NCBI GenBank assembly: GCA_014529385.2
Contig: CM043967.1
Span: 13,390,001-13,454,000 of the forward strand
Direction of reading: 5' to 3'
From: Adiantum capillus-veneris
Lineage: Eukaryota > Streptophyta > Polypodiopsida > Polypodiales > Pteridaceae
DNA length: 64,000 nt
Below are positions 58,867-64,000 of the stretch, one piece after another. A program made the translations under genes and the position numbers. The number at the start of each line of letters is the position of its first letter. Positions within the stretch are counted from its first letter, which is position 1. Under the pieces are notes generated by a model. It was not told the origin of the DNA. It worked only from the letters and a program-made list of their open reading frames with translations, and ran no database searches.

Positions 58867-60097
58867 ATGAGGACAACACCAATACAACAACAAGTGAATA
58901 TGGATCATCTTGCCGATGAGCTTATGAAGAGAATGGATCAAACTTTGAGAGTCTTGAACCAAAAATTGCCACCATTAAAACATTTCTGGACATGTGAAGG
59001 ACATCATTTAAAGGAAGTGGATTTTCTATTGACAGGTATTCTACCTAAAGGTTTACCGTCTTCTAAAACGTATGCATTCATAAGAAAAGCCAGAAAATAC
59101 AAAATGCTTGATGATGTGCTTTACATGAAAGGAGGTGATTTGGTTTTGTGTCGTGTGCCTTGGAAAGAGGAAATTTACAAAACCGTGGAAGAAAATCATG
59201 AGGGATCTTGTGGAGTCCATTTTTCTATGAAGATCATGTTGCATAAGGTCTTACAAGAAGGTTATATATGGCCGAGTATTCAATGGTACGTTAATCATTG
59301 GTGCAAGTCATGTTTGCCTTGTCAGAGGATGGGAAAGAGAATTTTGAAGCATGAATTGCGAAAGACAATTCTAGCTTTTGATGTGTTTGAAAAATGGGGT
59401 CTTGATGCCATTGGACCCTTACCTATGACTAACAAAAGAAATGCTTATATCTTGACCGTAGTGGATTATTTGTCACGATGGGCAGAAGCCAAGGCTGTCA
59501 AATAGATTACCAGTAAAGAGAGTTGGTCAAGATTTAGAGGAGAGTTGTTTGATTTCTTATGTGGAAAGCTCAATATACAGCATAGGTACAGTTCTCCTAT
59601 TACCCACAATGCAATGGTCTTAATGAAAGGTTCAATGGAGAGTTGGTAAAGATCTTGACAAAGATGACTCAGACACATGGGAAGACAGAAAAGGTTATTG
59701 GATTTACAATGCTTGCAATTGGATAGAGTTTTAGCTTTGAGCTACTATGAGGAAGTGTCAAGGAAGGCTCAGCTAAAAGCCAATGAGTGCGTGGAAGATA
59801 AAAAAATTGAGGGGTGATTTGGTGTTGCGATATAGTAGTAAATTGGACAATACCTTTCAGAAGAAATTTCAAATCAAATGGGAAGGTCCTTTTACTATTG
59901 TAAAAAAATTTGAAAATGACACATATCAGTTGGCAGACTTGAATGGTGCACATCATAAATATCGTGTCAATGGTTATAGATTGAAGAAATATATGGCACA
60001 TTTGATGACAGTTGTGACTGATGAATTGCTGTCAATAGAAGGAGATAATGTGGAAACATCTAAAAATATGGATAAGGTTTCTGGGGATGAAATGTAG
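58867..60097 (+). pseudogene. Ty3/gypsy integrase
   Basis: 58,867-59,505 is open for 212 codons. The HHCC zinc-binding domain is complete (ENHEGSCGVH... then CKSCLPCQRMG), followed by the core start FEKWGLDAIGPLPMTNKRNA with the first catalytic Asp and VVDYLSRWAEAKAV. A TAG stops the frame at 59,503. The next part (FRGELFDFLCGKLNIQHRYS, then NGLNERFNGELVKIL in another frame with the catalytic Glu) shows that the segment with the second catalytic Asp is deleted. 59,783-60,097 carries the C-terminal GDLVLRYSSKLDNTFQKKFQ and KWEGPF with NGYRLKKY. Upstream RT-RH is replaced by the LINE fragment. Confidence 0.92.
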
Positions 60098-61785
60098 CAG
60101 TTGTTCACCCTATACACCTCTGCTTGTCATGAATGATCAAGCAGGCTAGGGGGGTTGGCAAGATATGTTAGGCATTTTTTGGATGAAGATAAAGTCACCA
60201 ATCCATGCTAGAAAGCTTGCTCACTAGCCTCGAGTACATAGATGTACATAGTGCTTTGAGCTTTCAGAGTGCTCTTGTAAAAATTATGTATAAAGTCTTG
60301 GTTTTGCTTAGTCATTTGCAAGAGTTTCGAGTTGGTCAAACTTCTAAAAGGTGGTTTTTAATAAGTACTTTCAGTCGTGCTTGATAGCCGGTGAATCGGA
60401 CTCATACATCATGAGTTACATGCATTGGAGGTGGGTGGTTCCTTACTTAGAAAGTGGATGCAGATGCATGCGAGGAAAGGCAAGTGGGCTGATTTGATGG
60501 ATTTAATTATGAAAGGTATGGCCGAGAAATTCTGGAAATAGCGGAAGTGATAAACTCCGATCCGGGCTTTCCACCGTTGCATTCGGTGCTCGGAGTCACC
60601 CGCCACGCCTCTGCCAAGATTGCTCGATGTGGGGAGCAAAACGGAAAATTTATTGGCTTAAGTGGGGAGGTGGGAGGATGGTGCCAAGTGGGAATGGAGT
60701 AATCCCACATGGGGGGGAGTAAGTGGAAATTGGAGGGTATAAGGGGGGGAGGGGGTACCCCCTAAGGGTGTATCAAAGGAGCTAATGGAGCTTTCTTGCC
60801 TTGCTTGTGAGGGCTTGTGGGTGTTGGGGGAGAGAGGGGGTGCCCTTTTCAATTCCCACTGCTGCCCAAGTGACTGGCCACCTTTTTGGTCCACTGGACA
60901 TCTCCCTTTCCCATTTGCATTGGTCAAAAAGTGGCCGACAGCTCATTTTTCACCCAGAGAGCGCCTAAAATGATGTCAGCTAAGAGGAGAGAGAAAATCC
61001 CTTGGGATAAGAGCCAAAAAAATTCCTTTTAATAGTTGCAATTCCCTGCACATCTTTTTTCCTTACAGAGACTAGCCTTTTTGGAGCTTTTGAGAGATAC
61101 CCCAACTTCAAAAGCTTGTAACTCTCTCGTCTGTTGTCAGAACCAAGCATATGGATAATCTATGGAGGTCTACAGGACACGAGATTCATCTTTATGGTCT
61201 CAGTTTTTTTGCAATTTTAATCATGATTTGGGTTAGGACTGTTTCCCGCCCGACTTTACAGGTGTTAGACGTAGGTGTTTTCCGCAACTTTATGGTGTTT
61301 CCTTTTGATAGTGTGGTGCATGCAAAGCTATAGAGATTCTCGTTTTCCTTCTTGTTTGCACACTAACAACGTATAAAATGCAAATCAAACAAGTGGTTTT
61401 TAAGAACTTTATCCAGATCAAACAATACATGTTAACAATCTGGAACATTTCAGCATACATTGAATTTTTAACTTATATTTTTCACCGTGCGCACACACTA
61501 GTTCAAACAAAGCGCACACTGACTTAAAGACTTCAAAAAATTTCAGTAAGATTATATTTATTCAAGTTGATAATCATTTTGACTTTAAATCCTATGTTTG
61601 CACGTGTAAAATACAATAAATATGTCATTCTTAATAAAATTGTCCAGATCTAACAGAACATGTTAAAAATTGAAAAAAATTCAAAGCCTCGTGATGTATA
61701 TATTGTCAATCTTCTTTTAGCTCATTTAAAACATTGGAAGTATACAAATTGGGTTAGGAAATTGCAAAGAATGTCTTGCTCTTTA
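60098..61785 (+). other. Probable 3' UTR/LTR region of the gypsy element, then AT-rich sequence
   Basis: After the integrase stop a purine/G run (AGGCTAGGGGGG, about 60,143-60,156) looks like a polypurine tract, with TTGGCAAGATATG following as a possible LTR start. A region near 61,070-61,340 has the character of a gypsy R/U5 (CAAAAGCTTGTAACTCTCTC), but I could not pair LTR ends. Nothing else is recognised; 61,380-61,785 is AT-rich. Confidence 0.4.
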
Positions 61786-62095
61786 AGAAGATAGAAACAA
61801 ATATTTCAAATTGTATTTACAAACTTTTTTTCATAGAATTTATGTAAATGTAGCATTCAAAATAGCGATGATAATTGATGCTATTTAAAAAGATACAAAA
61901 GAATATTTAACATGCAATTTGTGTGCAATTTGTTTTTTACACAGAATTTATGTAAATGAAGCATTAAAAGCAGCAATAATGCTTGAGGCCCTTTAAAAAG
62001 ATAAAAATGAATATTTAACATGCAAATTGTGTGCAAATACTTTTTTGCATATAATTTATGTAGATGTAGCATTTAAAATAGCGATGATTGATGAA
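61786..62095. repeat. 108-bp AT-rich tandem repeat, about 2.9 copies
   Basis: Units starting near GAATTTATGTAAATG at 61,836, 61,944 and 62,052 (period 108 bp). Each runs through TTTAAAAAGATA, AATATTTAACATGCAA and TTGTGTGCAA, with a partial unit to the left from 61,786. Copies differ by scattered substitutions. Confidence 0.85.
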
Positions 62096-62198
62096 TAAAG
62101 CATTCTTTTGAATATTATTAGCTAGTATATAATTTCATATGGGCACTTAACAACAAAAAATCAAACAATTCAAACATTTGTATATGAAATACTCTTCA

Positions 62199-62575
62199 CA
62201 GCCACGTTACCGACCAAGTATTTCATAAACTAAATACTTAAAAAATTAACTGCACATGCACATACAAATTATGTGATGTTTGTACGGCCGGGTTAATGGC
62301 CTGAATGTCACATTTATGCAAAAACAGATGCTTTTAACAAACGACACTCTATTAGCCGTGTTACCAATCGAGCGCCGCTCGAATCTAAGGAGAAATAATG
62401 GCTTGCATACGAACATCATATAGCCGTGTTATCGATCGATGCCCATATGTTTTTTGGGAAAGGGGAAGGGGAGTTGACTAGATTTGCCATGTTATCGACG
62501 CAGTACCCAAACAGTAAGCCAATACTTACCACAAGGACACCATATTCCCCGTGTCACCAAGGTGATGCCCCCGTG
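62199..62575. repeat. Five diverged copies of a GCCGTGTTACCGATCGA-like motif
   Basis: Copies at about 62,200, 62,353, 62,422, 62,486 and 62,549. The last four are 63-69 bp apart, and several are preceded by an ACGACAC-ATAT-like lead. This is a decayed tandem repeat with a conserved core. No protein is seen on either strand. Confidence 0.7.
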
Positions 62576-62767
62576 GTAAGCATTGTTCCATAGGACAGCT
62601 TACGCACACACTCCCATTGTGTGGTAAGTTACCTTATGAATGTCCTGCAATACAACAAAAGGCATGCTACCGCACAACGCATATACATACACAACACATG
62701 CCCGGGTCGTGTGGTCAGGTACTCCGCTACTACCGCACACTACGATGCAGATCACGCTCCCACACGA

Positions 62768-62770
<3 letters not shown>

Positions 62771-62832
<62 letters not shown>
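62771..62832. repeat. (CT)31 microsatellite
   Basis: Perfect 62-bp CT run. Confidence 0.97.
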
Positions 62833-62835
<3 letters not shown>

Positions 62836-63084
62836 GATGACTCAAAGTATAACACCCAGCGGGCCCGATCGGGCCCTTATATATATAATTCTGAGGGCTC
62901 GGCAGGCTTTCACGTTTTCTCGGCGGGCCCCGAGGGAAAACATAAAAGCCCTGCGGGATTTTAGTGGGTTTCCAGGTTTCCCTAAATTGGATTCTTTGTG
63001 ATCATGTTAAGTGTAATCATGTAAAAATGTGTCAATAAGACCTTGTGATCACACAAAATTTGTGGTAATTACGTAAATATTAAA

Positions 63085-63085
<1 letters not shown>

Positions 63086-63116
<31 letters not shown>
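63086..63116. repeat. Poly-C homopolymer (31 bp)
   Basis: Uninterrupted C run followed by A and CCCCC. As with the other C runs, its exact length may be an assembly artefact. Confidence 0.9.
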
Positions 63117-63301
63117 ACCCCCAAACTCCCTCTTCATGATCTTGCGTGCGAATATTGAAATTTCGCCCATTGTCCTTGCCTCCTTTTGCACATAGTTTCA
63201 ATTAGTCATGTCTCAGTCCACTCTTATAGCTTCTCCATGAAGAACTTCTACAAGAAATTGGAGAGATGTATATCATATTCACATAGAAATCTCACAAAAT
63301 T

Positions 63302-63550
63302 ATGAGCCCCTTTGTAAGAAAAACAAAGAAAACACCAAGTTTAGAAGCTTTGAAGGAGAACTGCAGATCACAGGGTATGAAAAATGTGGACCTTTGGCTG
63401 GATGATGGAATGTTTCTCGAGCATCCCGTCACAAACTCCACTCCACCTTTCAAGGATACAACTTACTTGGTGAACTATATTAGAGATGGACCCAATGGGC
63501 TTGTACAGCTACACCAAGCAGTTGGCCGCAATAAATTATGTCCTGTATGA
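63302..63550 (+). CDS. Hypothetical ORF, 82 codons
   Basis: Unidentified. It opens with MSPFVRKTKKTPSLEALKEN and contains MKNVDLWLDDGMFLEHPVTN and YLVNYIRDGPNGLVQLHQAV. Composition is balanced, unlike the repeat-derived frames nearby, and it contains a possible splice acceptor (ATCACAG before GGTATG at 63,374), so it may be part of an exon. No known domain, signal peptide or membrane segment is visible. It could equally be a chance ORF or a scrap of a retroelement. Confidence 0.3.
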   Translation: MSPFVRKTKKTPSLEALKENCRSQGMKNVDLWLDDGMFLEHPVTNSTPPFKDTTYLVNYIRDGPNGLVQLHQAVGRNKLCPV

Positions 63551-63656
63551 GAGAGAGACATTGCATGCAAAGAAAATATGTCCTTACACCAGAAAATCGT
63601 GCAATGTGTTCAACGACAACAAACTTGGGGATATTTAGCCTTTTTTACACTCTTTT

Positions 63657-63736
63657 AAAATTTAGAAGGGAAATACGAAGGGATCATACACATATTAAAA
63701 TTTAGAAGGGAAATACGAAGGGATCATACACATATT
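63657..63736. repeat. Exact 40-bp tandem duplication
   Basis: 63,657-63,696 and 63,697-63,736 are identical (unit begins AAAATTTAGAAGGG and ends CACATATT). Perfect identity implies a very recent event or an assembly duplication. Confidence 0.95.
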
Positions 63737-63920
63737 GAATACAAAAAGGTTGTATTATATTCATGAACATTCTAGATTAGCTGATAGGGGTTTTAAGGTA
63801 GGCTTGAACGCCCATGATGAGGGTCTCCTACTAGGGTCTAATCTACACGTACCTATCACCCAATTGAATGAACTTCTTTTAAATTCATTATGGGGTGATA
63901 ACATGTTTAGGTGGTACCAA

Positions 63921-63945
63921 AAAGGAGTGTCTTGGACACTCCTTT
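63921..63945. repeat. 11-bp perfect hairpin near right edge
   Basis: AAAGGAGTGTC and GACACTCCTTT separated by TTG. A second small palindrome (TTTCCTTT/AAAGGAAA) lies at about 63,979-63,999. No gene lies nearby. Confidence 0.85.
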
Positions 63946-64000
63946 GGGACGAGATGAAATGGGTGGTGGGTTATTCATTTTCCTTTCATATAAAGGAAAG

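Overview
This is a transposon-dominated plant nuclear window. It holds one gene that looks functional: a five-exon laccase at 17,629-19,806 on the + strand. Plant origin rests on the laccase, on PLS-type pentatricopeptide-repeat (PPR) remnants, and on plant-type Ty1/copia, Ty3/gypsy chromovirus and LINE proteins. The style of the PPR and retroelement remnants reminds me of homosporous ferns, but that is an impression from memory and is not proven by the sequence.

Layout. 1-170 is a GA-rich tract. 1,640-2,557 (+) is a decayed, intron-containing copy (copy A) of a family I cannot name; it carries a 26-bp inverted duplication. 2,841-5,085 (+) is the 3' half of a copia element (RT-RNase H, then an 801-bp LTR). 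The LTR abuts and cuts the chromodomain of a minus-strand chromovirus (5,086-9,361). A minus-strand LINE with ORF1 and ORF2 fills about 11,250-15,160. AT-rich intergenic DNA with a TATA box then leads to the laccase.

21,960-24,465 (-) is a PPR pseudogene. It is split by a solo LTR (22,834-23,873, target duplication CCACA), which itself hosts a 290-bp MITE. The PPR sequence then meets the most striking structure: 24,466-39,215, a head-to-tail array of a roughly 2.2-kb non-autonomous LTR retrotransposon on the minus strand. It has seven LTRs alternating with seven internal regions and no reverse transcriptase. Next come copy B of the unnamed family (39,299-40,130, -) and a second PPR fragment (40,274-40,545, +).

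42,210-43,797 holds gypsy remnants (+), entered by a copia element with a 198-bp LTR and a gag-protease block present twice (43,798-46,900). 50,030-51,085 is a domain built from the palindrome TGGTAGCTACCA. 53,345-53,520 is a 176-bp LTR with an adjoining primer-binding site. 55,580-56,225 has gypsy gag/protease remnants, 58,323-58,800 a LINE reverse-transcriptase fragment, and 58,867-60,097 a gypsy integrase (all +). The right end carries several tandem repeats, poly-C and CT tracts, and one unidentified ORF (63,302-63,550).

The genes do not form a pathway. The laccase is a self-contained single gene (secreted multicopper oxidase, presumably monolignol or phenolic oxidation). The rest records nested insertions, deletions, tandem duplications and microsatellite growth. 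All boundaries and homologies were read by eye; no alignment or database search was run.
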